From contig NZ_JAJITC010000001.1 in assembly GCF_020881035.1 (NCBI RefSeq), positions 558,001 to 622,000 on the forward strand: 64,000 nucleotides of DNA, in the 5' to 3' direction. The notes under the pieces are model-generated. The model saw nothing but the letters and a program-made list of their open reading frames with translations. It was not told the DNA's origin and did not search any database. This stretch comes from Paraburkholderia translucens. GTDB taxonomy: Bacteria > Pseudomonadota > Gammaproteobacteria > Burkholderiales > Burkholderiaceae. Shown piece by piece: positions 8,556 through 16,990 of this stretch. Numbering within the stretch: position 1 is the first letter of the stretch; the number at the start of each line of letters is the position of its first letter. Made by a program: the position numbers and the translations under genes.

Positions 8556-9502
8556 ACACGTTTTCGTTTTCCTGCTCCGCGTGCGGTCGATGCTGCAACA
8601 GCCCGCCGTCGATGACGCTGGCGGAACTGTTCCGTCATCCTGACCGGTTTATCGGTTGCATCGCAATTGGACGAGTCGCGCGCAGGCGGCCCGGTGAACG
8701 GCTGCGCGTCGGCCGACATGAAGCGTTGCTCGACGAAGCCGACTGCGCGGCGTTCGACGGGCTCGCCGAGACGCTGCTGTATCGCCCGGGCGATACCTTC
8801 AGCATCGTCGCGCAGGGCTTCGACTATCCGTCGCTTGCCCGCTGCCCTGCTCTCGCGGACGACGGACGCTGCGCGATTCATCTGAAAGGCAAGCCGTTGA
8901 CGTGCGAAGTGGTGCCGCTCGATCCGCTCGTGCCGGACCACCTGCAACACCTGGTACTGGCAGAACGCGGCGACAGTGCCGTCTATGCCGGCAGTGCCTG
9001 CATTCAGGAAGGTACGCGTGACGATCTGGCGTTGCTGGTCGACGAAGGCCGCATTGCCGATCTGCATGCGCAACATGCGCTCGCGCGACGGCGGCGCGCG
9101 CTCGAAGAAGAGCGTTCAATCTGGACGCAGGCCGTATTCGACGCATTGCGCGCCGAGCTATTTGACTCGCCCGCCGCGCTTGCACGCATTCCCCCGGGCG
9201 GCTTTCTGACGATCTCGCTCGTACCCGCGCTGCTGAGCGTCGCGGCGGCATCCGCGCGCTGTCGCGCGCTGTGTATCGACTATATCGACAGCCAGTTGGC
9301 ATTGATCGAACGCTGCATCGCGCAGGCGCTCACGCGGCGCAGGCTCGACGATCGTCCGGTTACGCAGCAACTGCGTGGTTTTGCCAATGCGTATCGGCAC
9401 GCAAAAGCGCGCCTCTTCGATGCGGGCACCCTTGAAAAGGACCACGGCGAACCCGCCGCGCGCCCCGACATCGAAGCGTATCTGAGCAGCGCCGTTCAGT
9501 GA
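8552..9502 (+). CDS. YkgJ-family cysteine-cluster protein
   Basis: 316-residue cytoplasmic protein with the N-terminal CSACGRCC cluster, then CPALADDGRCAIHLKGKPLTC, the pattern of YkgJ-type zinc or iron-binding proteins. The C-terminal 140 residues are Ala/Arg-rich and not recognised. I chose the GTG at 8552 because it overlaps the upstream stop (GTGA, 8552-8555); a GTG at 8549 is equally in frame. It is the last gene of the four-gene sulfatase operon. In other bacteria Cys-cluster proteins occur beside sulfatases and metalloenzymes; a role in metal handling is only a guess. Confidence 0.75.
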   Translation: MNTFSFSCSACGRCCNSPPSMTLAELFRHPDRFIGCIAIGRVARRRPGERLRVGRHEALLDEADCAAFDGLAETLLYRPGDTFSIVAQGFDYPSLARCPALADDGRCAIHLKGKPLTCEVVPLDPLVPDHLQHLVLAERGDSAVYAGSACIQEGTRDDLALLVDEGRIADLHAQHALARRRRALEEERSIWTQAVFDALRAELFDSPAALARIPPGGFLTISLVPALLSVAAASARCRALCIDYIDSQLALIERCIAQALTRRRLDDRPVTQQLRGFANAYRHAKARLFDAGTLEKDHGEPAARPDIEAYLSSAVQ

Positions 9503-9537
9503 TCCGTCGGCGCCCCTCACGCAATCCGCACTGGCTT

Positions 9538-10812
9538 TCAAAGCTGCGGGTCCAGCACGCGCACGAACTTTTCGATCATTTTTTCGGTGAGCGAGCGCTG
9601 CGTCCAGGCTTCGAGCGTGACGCGCTTTGACTTCGCGATGTCTTCGGCGAACGTGGCGGTCTGCTGCTTCGCGAAATCGCCGTCGTAGATGTTCAGGTTC
9701 GCTTCGTCGTTCAGCTTGAAGGAGCGGCTATCGAAGTTCGTCGAGCCGACCGACACCAGGTATTCGTCGACCACCAGCAATTTGCAATGGAACATGGTCG
9801 GCTGGTACTCGTAGATCTCGACGCCCGCTTTCAACAGATCGCCCCAGCATGCACGCGATGCTTCGCGCACCGTGTGGGTGTCGATGCGTTTGCCCGGCGT
9901 GACGATCTGTACTTTCACACCGCGTTTCGCGGCTTCGACGATCGCATTGATGGTGAGCTTGTCGGGCACGAAGTACGCGCTCGCAAGATGCAGACTGCGC
10001 GTGGCCGCAGTGATGGCCATCAGATACATCAACTGCATGTCGTCGCTGCCGCCCGATGGCGAACTGCTGAACATATGCGCGAGACCCTCGCCCTCTCCTT
10101 TAGGCTCGGCGCCAATGCTCGGAAAATACTCGGGACCGTGCAAAACGTTGCCGGTCGCCTTGATCCAGTTGTCCATGAACACGGCTTGCATATGGCCGAC
10201 CACCGGACCTGTCACGCGAAAATGCGTATCGCGCCAGTGCCTTTCGTCCTGCGCATTACCGGTCCACTCCGGCGCAATCCCGACCCCGCCTGTAAAACCG
10301 ATCCGGCCGTCGATCACCAATAGTTTGCGGTGGGTCCGATCGTTCATACGACCGAGTCCGGTCCAATGCGGCTTGTGAAACTTGACGACTTGAGCACCGG
10401 CCTCGCGCAGCAGTTGCAGATAGCGCCGATCCATTTTCGACGAACCGATCCAGTCGAGCAGTACATGCACGGCGACGCCTTCGCGCGCCTTATCCGCAAG
10501 CGCGTGCGCAATCTGCTCACCGATCTCGCCGGACCAGTAAATGAACGTTTCAAACGTGATGGTTTCGCGCGCCGAGCGGATGCCTTCGAGCATCGAAGGA
10601 AAGATGCGGTCGCCATTGAGCAGCATCTCGAAGCGATTGCCCGGCACCACGGGCGGTCCGAGCAATAGGCCCATCGAGCGAAGGAATTGCGGATCTTCGC
10701 TCTTATATAGACGCTCGATCTTGTGTTCTATCTTCTTCTCGCCACTCGACAGATTGGCGATCACAAGAACGATCAGGAGCGTGACGAACGCGGTAATGAC
10801 AATAGTCAGCAT
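9538..10812 (-). CDS. Phospholipase D-family cardiolipin synthase-like protein
   Basis: 424-residue protein. An N-terminal transmembrane segment (about residues 1-20) is followed by two PLD domains. The first HKD motif is HRKLLVIDGRIGFTGG and the second HCKLLVVDEYLVSVGSTNFDSRSF; both have the catalytic His, Lys and Asp. Bacterial enzymes of this layout condense phosphatidylglycerol to cardiolipin or exchange head groups. I chose the ATG at 10812, which begins the hydrophobic segment and has GAGG about six bases upstream. The gene converges on the YkgJ gene, 35 bases apart. Confidence 0.87.
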   Translation of the reverse strand: MLTIVITAFVTLLIVLVIANLSSGEKKIEHKIERLYKSEDPQFLRSMGLLLGPPVVPGNRFEMLLNGDRIFPSMLEGIRSARETITFETFIYWSGEIGEQIAHALADKAREGVAVHVLLDWIGSSKMDRRYLQLLREAGAQVVKFHKPHWTGLGRMNDRTHRKLLVIDGRIGFTGGVGIAPEWTGNAQDERHWRDTHFRVTGPVVGHMQAVFMDNWIKATGNVLHGPEYFPSIGAEPKGEGEGLAHMFSSSPSGGSDDMQLMYLMAITAATRSLHLASAYFVPDKLTINAIVEAAKRGVKVQIVTPGKRIDTHTVREASRACWGDLLKAGVEIYEYQPTMFHCKLLVVDEYLVSVGSTNFDSRSFKLNDEANLNIYDGDFAKQQTATFAEDIAKSKRVTLEAWTQRSLTEKMIEKFVRVLDPQL

Positions 10813-10899
10813 GCGTGGCCTCGATGCCCGGCGACAGGACAGGCCATGCACAGCGCGTGCCCGAATCGGGACCGCACCTTGCTAGATACTTGTAATGCT

Positions 10900-11406
10900 T
10901 CATCTGACCAACGCAAATGCCTCGCGACTGGCTATTTCGCCCGCGCCGAAAACACCGATGATCGTATAGTCGGACGCCACGCATTCGAACGTCGACGCCT
11001 GAAACGTGATGACGAAATGCCGCCGCGCAGGAGCCGCGGGACCGGTGGCCATCGAGCCTGCCGCCACCGTGGCAATCTCAGCGCACAACGACGAATTGAC
11101 GACTTCGTGCACCGCAGAGCCGATCAGGCCTTGCGCCGCGAGCGGATGAATGGACAAATCGGCATCGCCCGGCGGCCCGAGTCGATGAAAGACGGCGTCG
11201 GCAAACAATACCGCGCAAAAAGGATCGTCGTCGGGATCGAATGGGCCGAACCGTTCAAAGTCCGACTCCGCGATCGGATAAGTCAGGATGACTCGGCCAT
11301 CGCTCGCGACGATGAAAGGCTCGGCGGTATCGGCTGCCGGACGAGGAGCGGCGTCCAGCAGGACGACCCGGTCTTCCTGCTGGGATGCGTCGAGCGGGCT
11401 AGCCAT
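10900..11406 (-). CDS. Hypothetical protein, 168 residues
   Basis: Soluble, acidic N-terminal half and Ala-rich C-terminal half with no signal peptide or motif that I recognise. Codon use matches its neighbours, and the frame is open from the ATG at 11406 to 10900. It sits 22 bases after the end of the H-NS gene in the same direction and could be co-transcribed with it. There is no strong Shine-Dalgarno before the ATG. Function unknown. Confidence 0.6.
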   Translation of the reverse strand: MASPLDASQQEDRVVLLDAAPRPAADTAEPFIVASDGRVILTYPIAESDFERFGPFDPDDDPFCAVLFADAVFHRLGPPGDADLSIHPLAAQGLIGSAVHEVVNSSLCAEIATVAAGSMATGPAAPARRHFVITFQASTFECVASDYTIIGVFGAGEIASREAFALVR

Positions 11407-11428
11407 CTACTTCACGATTCCGCGGTCA

Positions 11429-12277
11429 TTACGCGCTTGCTTGCGCCTCGGGCGTTTGCTGAGCTGCCGCGACGGGCGCCGCCGTGCTCGTTGCAGCAGC
11501 CTTGCGTGCCGGTGCTTTTCTTGCCGTCTTGACAGCGCTCTTGCGGCCGGCGGTTTTCTTGACCGTGGCTTTCCGGCTTGCCGGGGTCGCCTTGGTGGCC
11601 GCGGCCTTCTTCACCGCTGTCTTGCCCGCTGCCTTTTTCGCCGTTGCTTTTTTCGCCGTGGTCTTTTTGCCTACCGCGCTCGCGGTCGCTTTCGCCTGGC
11701 CGCCTTTTGCCGCCGCTTTTGCCGCCTTCGGAGCGGAGGTCGCCGCGCCTTCAATCAGGAATTTGCTGCGGTCCTTGACCGAAGCAAGCCAGGCCGGCGC
11801 CGGACCGCGGCCGCTCCAGGTCGCGCCGGTTTTCGGATTCAGGTACTTCGCCGGCTGCGCGCCTTTCGGCTGACCCTTGCCGCGCTTCGCGGCGGGCACA
11901 GCCGCGGATTTGTGTTCGCTCGCGGCATTGATCAGGAACGCCGTGCGGTCCTTCACGCCCGCTATCCAGCCAGGCGCGCGGCCGTGACCCGTCCATGTCG
12001 CGCCGGTTTTATGGTCGCGGTACTTCGCCGGCGTTGCCGATTTGGCGACTTTGCTCGGGCCCGCGGGTCTTCCCCGACCCTTGCTTACGCTGCCATTCTG
12101 ACCTTTCGCGGCCCGTCGTGCTTTCGCCTGAGCTTCGATATCGGCAGTCGTGAGACCGTGCTTGAGCATCAACTCGCGAATCTGATCGACTGCGGCTTGT
12201 GCCTTTCGGGCAATGAGAACGTCAGCCTGGGCCTGGAGCTTCTTAAGCTTTGCTTGGATTTGCTCTAACGAAGGCAT
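11429..12277 (-). CDS. H-NS-family nucleoid protein with two DNA-binding domains and a histone H1-like tail
   Basis: 282-residue protein. Residues 1-55 are the coiled-coil oligomerisation part (MPSLEQIQAKLKKLQAQADV). The H-NS C-terminal DNA-binding domain appears twice: KYRDHKTGATWTGHGRAPGW at about 85-104 and KYLNPKTGATWSGRGPAPAW at about 144-163. The last 100 residues are an Ala/Lys/Thr tail with repeated KKA/KKT units like eukaryotic histone H1 or AlgP. Burkholderia H-NS paralogues usually have one such domain in about 100 residues. A good ribosome site (AAGGAG) lies eight bases before the ATG. It should bridge and silence AT-rich DNA; the tail probably adds non-specific binding. Confidence 0.88.
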   Translation of the reverse strand: MPSLEQIQAKLKKLQAQADVLIARKAQAAVDQIRELMLKHGLTTADIEAQAKARRAAKGQNGSVSKGRGRPAGPSKVAKSATPAKYRDHKTGATWTGHGRAPGWIAGVKDRTAFLINAASEHKSAAVPAAKRGKGQPKGAQPAKYLNPKTGATWSGRGPAPAWLASVKDRSKFLIEGAATSAPKAAKAAAKGGQAKATASAVGKKTTAKKATAKKAAGKTAVKKAAATKATPASRKATVKKTAGRKSAVKTARKAPARKAAATSTAAPVAAAQQTPEAQASA

Positions 12278-12488
12278 TTGATTGCTCCTTATGTGGTAAT
12301 CGTCGAACTATGCCATGAATGACGGAAGAAAGGCAGTCTATTTACCTATCCTGATCTTCAATTCATCGATACGAGCGCTGAAGCAGCGTTCAAATAACAA
12401 AACTTTCAGGTCTTCTACCCCACTCATCGAAGCTTTCTTCCTTTTCCTTTCCCCCGGGAATTCTACTTTTCAATTTGGGTTCCACCAC

Positions 12489-12827
12489 TCAGATAGGCGT
12501 AAAAACGACGACCTGGCGATCGGCAATGTACCTCACACTCCGTATAAAGCGGTAGTGCTGACCATCCGCCGTTATCCGGTTCAAGCCAAGGCGGGTCAGG
12601 ACCAGCATTTCATCTGCCTGAAATGCGTCGACGACGCCAGAATCCGTTAAATCTTCCAATGCACCGGATGGATTTCCGACATAGACGTTGCGCAGTTGCA
12701 TACCGATCCGCATGACGACGACGCTTGTTCCCTCGTCGAGCGCCAACTCGAGAAAGCTCGCGAGCGTGCGCAACGACTCCGGCGTGCTAGTTCTGGTCTG
12801 ATAGATCGCTGCGTCCGATGGCGTCAT
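12489..12827 (-). CDS. Hypothetical protein, about 112 residues
   Basis: Soluble protein without recognised domains; a central ALDEGTSVVVMRIGMQLRNVY region and a C-terminal YRFIRSVRYIADRQVVVF strand-rich end look like a small folded domain. I prefer the ATG at 12827, preceded by GGGGAA seven bases upstream. The ATG at 12887 in the same frame would add 20 Ala-rich residues and lacks a ribosome site. It lies upstream of the H-NS gene, 211 bases away, same strand. Function unknown. Confidence 0.55.
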   Translation of the reverse strand: MTPSDAAIYQTRTSTPESLRTLASFLELALDEGTSVVVMRIGMQLRNVYVGNPSGALEDLTDSGVVDAFQADEMLVLTRLGLNRITADGQHYRFIRSVRYIADRQVVVFTPI

Positions 12828-13239
12828 TTCTGTTTCCCCGTCATCCGCACCGGCGGCAAAAAAGGGCGCCGCCGTGCTTGCTGGCATTAGTCGCTTCTAC
12901 TATAGGCAAGCATTTGAATATTCAAAGTAGAGCAGTCCACTTTTTATTTGAAAACGGTCGTTTTTCGCGGGCCAGCTATAGTGCACGGATTGCAGCGTGC
13001 ACGAAACGCTAGCGGCGATCAGGCAAAGACACGACCGCTGCTCCCGTAACGGGCCGTTACCGATCTTGCAGCATCTGTTGCGCCCGTACCGGCATCGTCC
13101 ATTTACACTACGTGACCGTGCCCGGCAACGGATGTTGGGCCAATAGAGCGTCTTTGCGAGCCAGCGTGCTCGTGGCGGCTATTGAAAAAGACGCCGGGCC
13201 ACCCTATTTTCGATCCACTCAAACACGATGGTACTCACC
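12828..13239. other. Intergenic region with no gene seen
   Basis: Somewhat AT-richer DNA between divergent small genes. No coding frame with plausible composition is visible. It should hold promoters for both neighbours; a TATAGT at about 12978-12983 is a possible -10 element for rightward transcription, but this is weak. Confidence 0.4.
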
Positions 13240-13491
13240 ATGAAAGCTGGTTTTATTCGGACCGCCCTCGGGGCAATCGCAGTCTCCCTGGCAATGGCCG
13301 GCACCGCGAATGCGGCCGGTTGCCTGAAAGGAGCGGTCGTAGGTGGCGTCGCCGGGCACTATGCGGGTCATCATGCGGTGGTCGGCGCAGTCGGCGGCTG
13401 TATCGTCGGACGACATATCGCTAAAAAGCACGCCCAGGAGCAGCAGGCGGCGGTTCAGGCTGCGCCACATCAGCAGGCCACAGCGCAGTAA
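13240..13491 (+). CDS. Small exported glycine-zipper protein
   Basis: 83-residue protein. A signal peptide (KAGFIRTALGAIAVSLAMAG, cleavage after ANA) precedes a glycine-zipper-like segment of alternating small residues (GAVVGGVAGHYAGHH, GAVGGCIVG). The tail is Gln/Ala-rich and hydrophilic. Such proteins insert into or associate with the outer membrane or periplasmic face; the exact role is unknown. An ATG at 13228 is also in frame; I prefer 13240 because it gives the usual basic start of a signal peptide. Confidence 0.7.
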   Translation: MKAGFIRTALGAIAVSLAMAGTANAAGCLKGAVVGGVAGHYAGHHAVVGAVGGCIVGRHIAKKHAQEQQAAVQAAPHQQATAQ

Positions 13492-13588
13492 CCGAAGCCA
13501 ATGCGGGCGCCGCCGAAAGCATTCGCGCAAGCGGCGCGGCAATGATGTTCGGTTTCCCGTTCGCGGCAGGGCGCTCCGCTCCGATCAG

Positions 13589-14662
13589 TCACGCAATGCG
13601 TAGTCCGCGAGCGGGCAAGATCTCCTGAGTGGTCACGTAACGGTGCTGTTTGACCGCGTCGTGAAAAAGGCGATAGTCGCTATTCTCGAAGGCGTTGGTC
13701 CATACCGGTCTGTCCCCGGTGTCGTCATCGCACAACAATCCGGTGGCCTGGTGCTTCCATGAACCGGGTCCTTTGGCGACATAGTCGGGCACGGGCTCTT
13801 TCAAACCCGGAATACGACCGGCTTTCACCCAATTGCAGACGGTTCGCAGACGCAGGTGATCGTCGGGATTGCGGTTCGTATCGAGCAGATCGGTCAATGC
13901 GTCCTTGACGTCGTCCGGCATGCCGGCCTGGGTTTCGAAATCTTCGCGTCCTGCCAGATAAGCTCGCACGACGCGGCAACTCATGTCCGCCGCCTGCACG
14001 AAATCGGGCAAATTATGTCGCGAGATGAAGTGATTGCGGCCGTCGATGTAATGCCACCGAGCCCACGGCTGGTCAGGGTAGTGCAATGCAGCGCCGTGAC
14101 CGACCGGCAAAGCGATCGTCAGAACGTCCTCCTCGACATGCTGGATTAGATGCGCGACGGCGAGTTCGAGGTTCGCGAGCCAACCTTTGCGCGTGCAATC
14201 CTGCGCTTCCAGAAGATGCACGCGATTCCACGGGCTTTCGATGCCCGCGAACCCCTGGTGCGCCCAGGTATCGACATAGGTATGAAGCGTCACGCCGAGC
14301 CGGTGCAACGCAGTCTCCGAATCGCGCTGCCGGATTGCGCGACGCACCACTTCGCGCGCGACTTCACTGTCGGGGCGACAGATCGCCTTCTCTTCGAGGC
14401 TCTCACCAACGCCTGCCGGCAGAAAATGGAACGGCGTCCACACGAGCCGATTCTGGTCGTTCTCGGTATTGGCGTAATCGAATAACTTGTGCGCGGTCGC
14501 GAAACGCTCGAATGTCTCTCCGCCTTTGAACCGCAGTATTCCGCTCGTCGTGGCGTCGTCCACATATTGGCAGGCATGCGCGACGGTTTGCGCGTCACCA
14601 GCCGTCATGCCGCCGACGCGCGCGGCAATATAGACCACGCCGTAATGGAAGTCGATGTTCAT
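13589..14662 (-). CDS. DUF6765-family protein
   Basis: 357-residue protein whose start (MNIDFHYGVVYIAARVGGM) and His/Asp-rich segments match DUF6765. Examples are the ACQYVDDATTSG, the HRLGVTLHTYVDTWAHQGFAG, and WARWHYIDGRNHF. The spread of His and Asp residues recalls zinc-dependent phospholipase C/nuclease folds, so it may bind metals, but that is an inference. There is no signal peptide. GAGGAG lies nine bases before the ATG. It stands alone between unrelated genes. Confidence 0.72.
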   Translation of the reverse strand: MNIDFHYGVVYIAARVGGMTAGDAQTVAHACQYVDDATTSGILRFKGGETFERFATAHKLFDYANTENDQNRLVWTPFHFLPAGVGESLEEKAICRPDSEVAREVVRRAIRQRDSETALHRLGVTLHTYVDTWAHQGFAGIESPWNRVHLLEAQDCTRKGWLANLELAVAHLIQHVEEDVLTIALPVGHGAALHYPDQPWARWHYIDGRNHFISRHNLPDFVQAADMSCRVVRAYLAGREDFETQAGMPDDVKDALTDLLDTNRNPDDHLRLRTVCNWVKAGRIPGLKEPVPDYVAKGPGSWKHQATGLLCDDDTGDRPVWTNAFENSDYRLFHDAVKQHRYVTTQEILPARGLRIA

Positions 14663-14933
14663 GGCAGGCGCTCCTCGCGCGCGTAATCACGAGCGGTCTG
14701 TTGCCGCCGGTAGGGCAAGACGAATACACGGAGCTGCGGGTGAGTAGATAGTAGACGAGCGAACGGAACGCACCTTGAAAAAACCCGCATTTGAGGCGTG
14801 CTTTTCCAAGTTCGCGCTAGCCAAACGTTCGGGCTACTGAAGGACGTAATGGCCAAGCCGGCCGCGGTGCAAGCTGCCGGCACGGAATACCGCCCGGCAA
14901 TCAGGGAATAAAGCGTCAGCCGGCCCGCGCCGT

Positions 14934-15395
14934 TCAGGTCAGGTGCGTAACGGCCAGACGACTATTCCATTGCTGGTTCAGATATTCGAGCGCGAACATC
15001 CTGTGACAATGATGTGGTAAATGTTCACTGCAAAGCAGGCACCCGGACTCGAATAGCGCGATATCCAGATTACTTTCCACGCGGCGGCGCGCAATGAGGT
15101 CGCAATATTCCTCGCGAAAGTTTTCCCAGCTCAATTGCTTGCCCTGGTAGCGCTTGAGCAGCTCCGGCTCAGGAGCGAGTTCAGGTATTTCCACGTACGC
15201 CGCATCGCACAACTGCTCGAGAAAGTAAGGCAGGTCCTGCTTTTTTGCAAAGCCGGCAAGTTGCGACGTGTTATTGAGGCGAATGTCGAGCACCGTGCGT
15301 ACATGGGCGTCCTTCAACAAGCCGAAGAATTTCTCCGCGCTCTTGCCGGTAAAACCGATGCTCGCTACCTGAACGGCACTTTTGTCGCGTTTCAT
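14934..15395 (-). CDS. DUF488-family protein
   Basis: 153-residue cytoplasmic protein. It has VASIGFTGKSAEKFFGLLKD at the start, TVLDIRLNNTSQLAGFAKK in the middle, and the C-terminal LLCSEHLPHHCHR that marks DUF488. The conserved Cys and His residues in that last motif suggest metal or nucleic-acid binding, but no activity is established for the family. AAGGG lies about eight bases before the ATG. It precedes, on the same strand, a stretch with no recognised gene. Confidence 0.85.
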   Translation of the reverse strand: MKRDKSAVQVASIGFTGKSAEKFFGLLKDAHVRTVLDIRLNNTSQLAGFAKKQDLPYFLEQLCDAAYVEIPELAPEPELLKRYQGKQLSWENFREEYCDLIARRRVESNLDIALFESGCLLCSEHLPHHCHRMFALEYLNQQWNSRLAVTHLT

Positions 15396-15428
15396 GGTGA
15401 ATCCCTTGTTGGACCATCTTGCGCCCGC

Positions 15429-15461
15429 AAAAAAGCCTCGCTGCGATGGGCGCAGCGAGGC
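15429..15461 (-). terminator. Rho-independent terminator of the FKBP gene
   Basis: Perfect 11-bp inverted repeat (15435-15445 and 15451-15461, GCCTCGCTGCG) with a 5-base loop. On the minus strand it is followed by a run of six T. It lies 39 bases after the FKBP stop. Confidence 0.88.
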
Positions 15462-15499
15462 CCGGGTCTCAGTGCATCTTTAGCGCCGCCCGCGCGCCT

Positions 15500-15901
15500 T
15501 TACTTGACGATGCTGACCAGTTCGACTTCGAAGGTCAGATCGGTGTTCGGCGGAATCGGGCCGACGCCGCGATCTCCATATGCGGTTGCCGCCGGGCATG
15601 TGAGCCGCGCCTTGCCGCCAACTTTCATCTTCTGCACGCCTTGGGTCCAGCATGGAATCACGCGATTGAGCGGGAAGGTGGCGGGGCCGCCATGCTTGGC
15701 CGAGCTGTCGAATTCGGTGCCGTTGGGCAGCGTGCCGCGATAGTTGACCTTCACGACGTCGTCCGCCGACGGTTGCGGGCCCGTGCCTTGCGTCAGATGT
15801 TCGACGATGACGCCGGACGGCAGCTTCTCCGTGGTCGGGCCGGCGGCCATCGCGGTCGAGGACAGAACGGCTGCGGCCAGCAAAGCAACGAGTGATTTCA
15901 A
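15500..15901 (-). CDS. Periplasmic FKBP-type peptidyl-prolyl isomerase
   Basis: 133-residue exported isomerase. A signal peptide (KSLVALLAAAVLSSTAMA) is followed by an FKBP domain with VKVNYRGTLPNGTEFDSS, VIPCWTQGVQKMKVGGKARL and the FEVEL end strand. Family members speed cis-trans isomerisation of X-Pro bonds during folding in the periplasm. I chose the TTG start at 15901 because GGAGA lies about eight bases upstream and the protein then begins directly with the signal peptide. The frame is open further upstream to 16348, but that part overlaps helicase remnant sequence on the other strand. A terminator follows. Confidence 0.85.
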   Translation of the reverse strand: MKSLVALLAAAVLSSTAMAAGPTTEKLPSGVIVEHLTQGTGPQPSADDVVKVNYRGTLPNGTEFDSSAKHGGPATFPLNRVIPCWTQGVQKMKVGGKARLTCPAATAYGDRGVGPIPPNTDLTFEVELVSIVK

Positions 15902-16015
15902 AGCGAGTCTCCAGTGAGGTAATCCGGCCGATTGTAACGGATCGGATGTCGGCCGAGGCGGCCAGGTATTGTTCGATGCCGCCGGTCGTTGCACGCCGTT
16001 CGGGCACGTTGCTGA

Positions 16016-16630
16016 ACCGCCACGCGGCCAAAGGCGTTCGGCGTGCTGGTGCTGCATCTCGTCACCATTGCGATTGGCCGTGGTTTCGTTGCATACGAGC
16101 TGCACGATTAAGTTCTGCATACCTATGCATAGCGCGATCCGGCCATGCTCGGCGCAATGCTCCTGGCACGCTTTCCATTTCGCTGTACGACTACGATTCT
16201 GGATCTCTGTGCGCGCAGGCATTCGATTGGGACGCGCGATTACAGAATGACCTGCCTTCCCCCAAAGAACTCGATCACGATATTCTCGCGAGTTTCGATT
16301 CGTCCGAGCTCTCGCTGCGCCGTTTTCGGGCGATTGCGCCCGTGTCAAGACTCGTGTTTAGGGTGCATCCCGGACGGAGGAAACCGCGAAGCAATTGCAG
16401 ATATCGCCAGGCTCGCCTATGAGACCTTTCGTCGGCACGATCGCGGCAATCTTCTGCTCGGCCAGGTCGCTACCGAAGTACTGCTGCCGGAACTTGAAGT
16501 GCAACGCATTTGTACCCTGCTCGAACCAATGCACGCTAGCCGCGTCGTCGTTACGCGGAGCAGGATGCCGACACGGTTCGCGTTTGCGTTTGCGTTTGCG
16601 TTGATCGCCGGACGGTTCGTCGAAGGCGAC
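16016..16630 (+). pseudogene. Decayed C-terminal fragment of an Lhr-like DEXH helicase
   Basis: Three pieces in different frames read in order like the C-terminal region of the ligase-associated or Lhr-type helicases. Piece one, about 16019-16108, includes FGVLVLHLVTIAIGRGF, compared with the family's DVL-QHLVT-ALGGGF. Piece two, about 16159-16375, includes APGTLSISLYDYD and SFDSSELSLRRFRAIAPVSR. Piece three, about 16385-16620, includes YETFRRHDRGNLLLGQVATE and the LEPMHASRVVV region. Stops and a frameshift near 16376-16390 separate them, and the start, helicase core and part between pieces one and two are missing. A GCGTTT hexamer repeated near 16580-16602 expands an Ala-Phe run, in line with decay by slippage. 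Confidence 0.7.
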
Positions 16631-16954
16631 CACGATCGGCGTGCGGGCGCGTTGCCGCAGACGTCGGATGTCGAAGCCGTGCGCGAGCCGTGCTTCGCTT
16701 TGGAATCGATTGTGGGGTGCTGCCGGTGTTTGGAAGTTTCACGAGGCTGCGCGTGAGACGGGCCGCGTTGCGGGGCAGTGGGTTCTTCCGGTGGTGCACC
16801 AGAGAGTGATCGAGTCGCGGAATTGATCGGACCGTGGGGGCCGTTTATCGGGTGGCCTGGTTGGTTTCCTCGCTGGCTTGTTGGCTGCCAGTTTCATGTG
16901 ACGCTCGATCGTGTTCGGTATGGAGGTCGGGCGGCGCCGGCCCCACGCTTGATG

Positions 16955-16981
16955 GGAGTCCCGCAAGCTTCGCGGGACTCC
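16955..16981 (-). terminator. Hairpin after the repeat-protein gene
   Basis: A 10-bp perfect stem (GGAGTCCCGC, 16955-16964, and its complement 16972-16981) with a 7-base loop lies 9 bases past the stop codon. No T-run follows on the minus strand, so it may be a weak terminator or an mRNA 3' stabiliser. Confidence 0.45.
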
Positions 16982-16990
16982 TGCGACTGG

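Noticed and set aside
14659-14883. 74-residue minus-strand frame overlapping the DUF6765 start
   Set aside because: Irregular composition, no ribosome site and no likeness to a known protein; the four-base overlap with the next start seems accidental.
15892-16348. Upstream extension of the FKBP frame (minus) as part of the coding gene
   Set aside because: The extension has no signal peptide and overlaps recognisable helicase remnant on the plus strand. The TTG at 15901 with GGAGA gives the usual exported FKBP.
16358-16799. Minus-strand frames over the helicase remnant
   Set aside because: They lie opposite the plus-strand helicase pieces, which match a known family in order; the minus frames match nothing.
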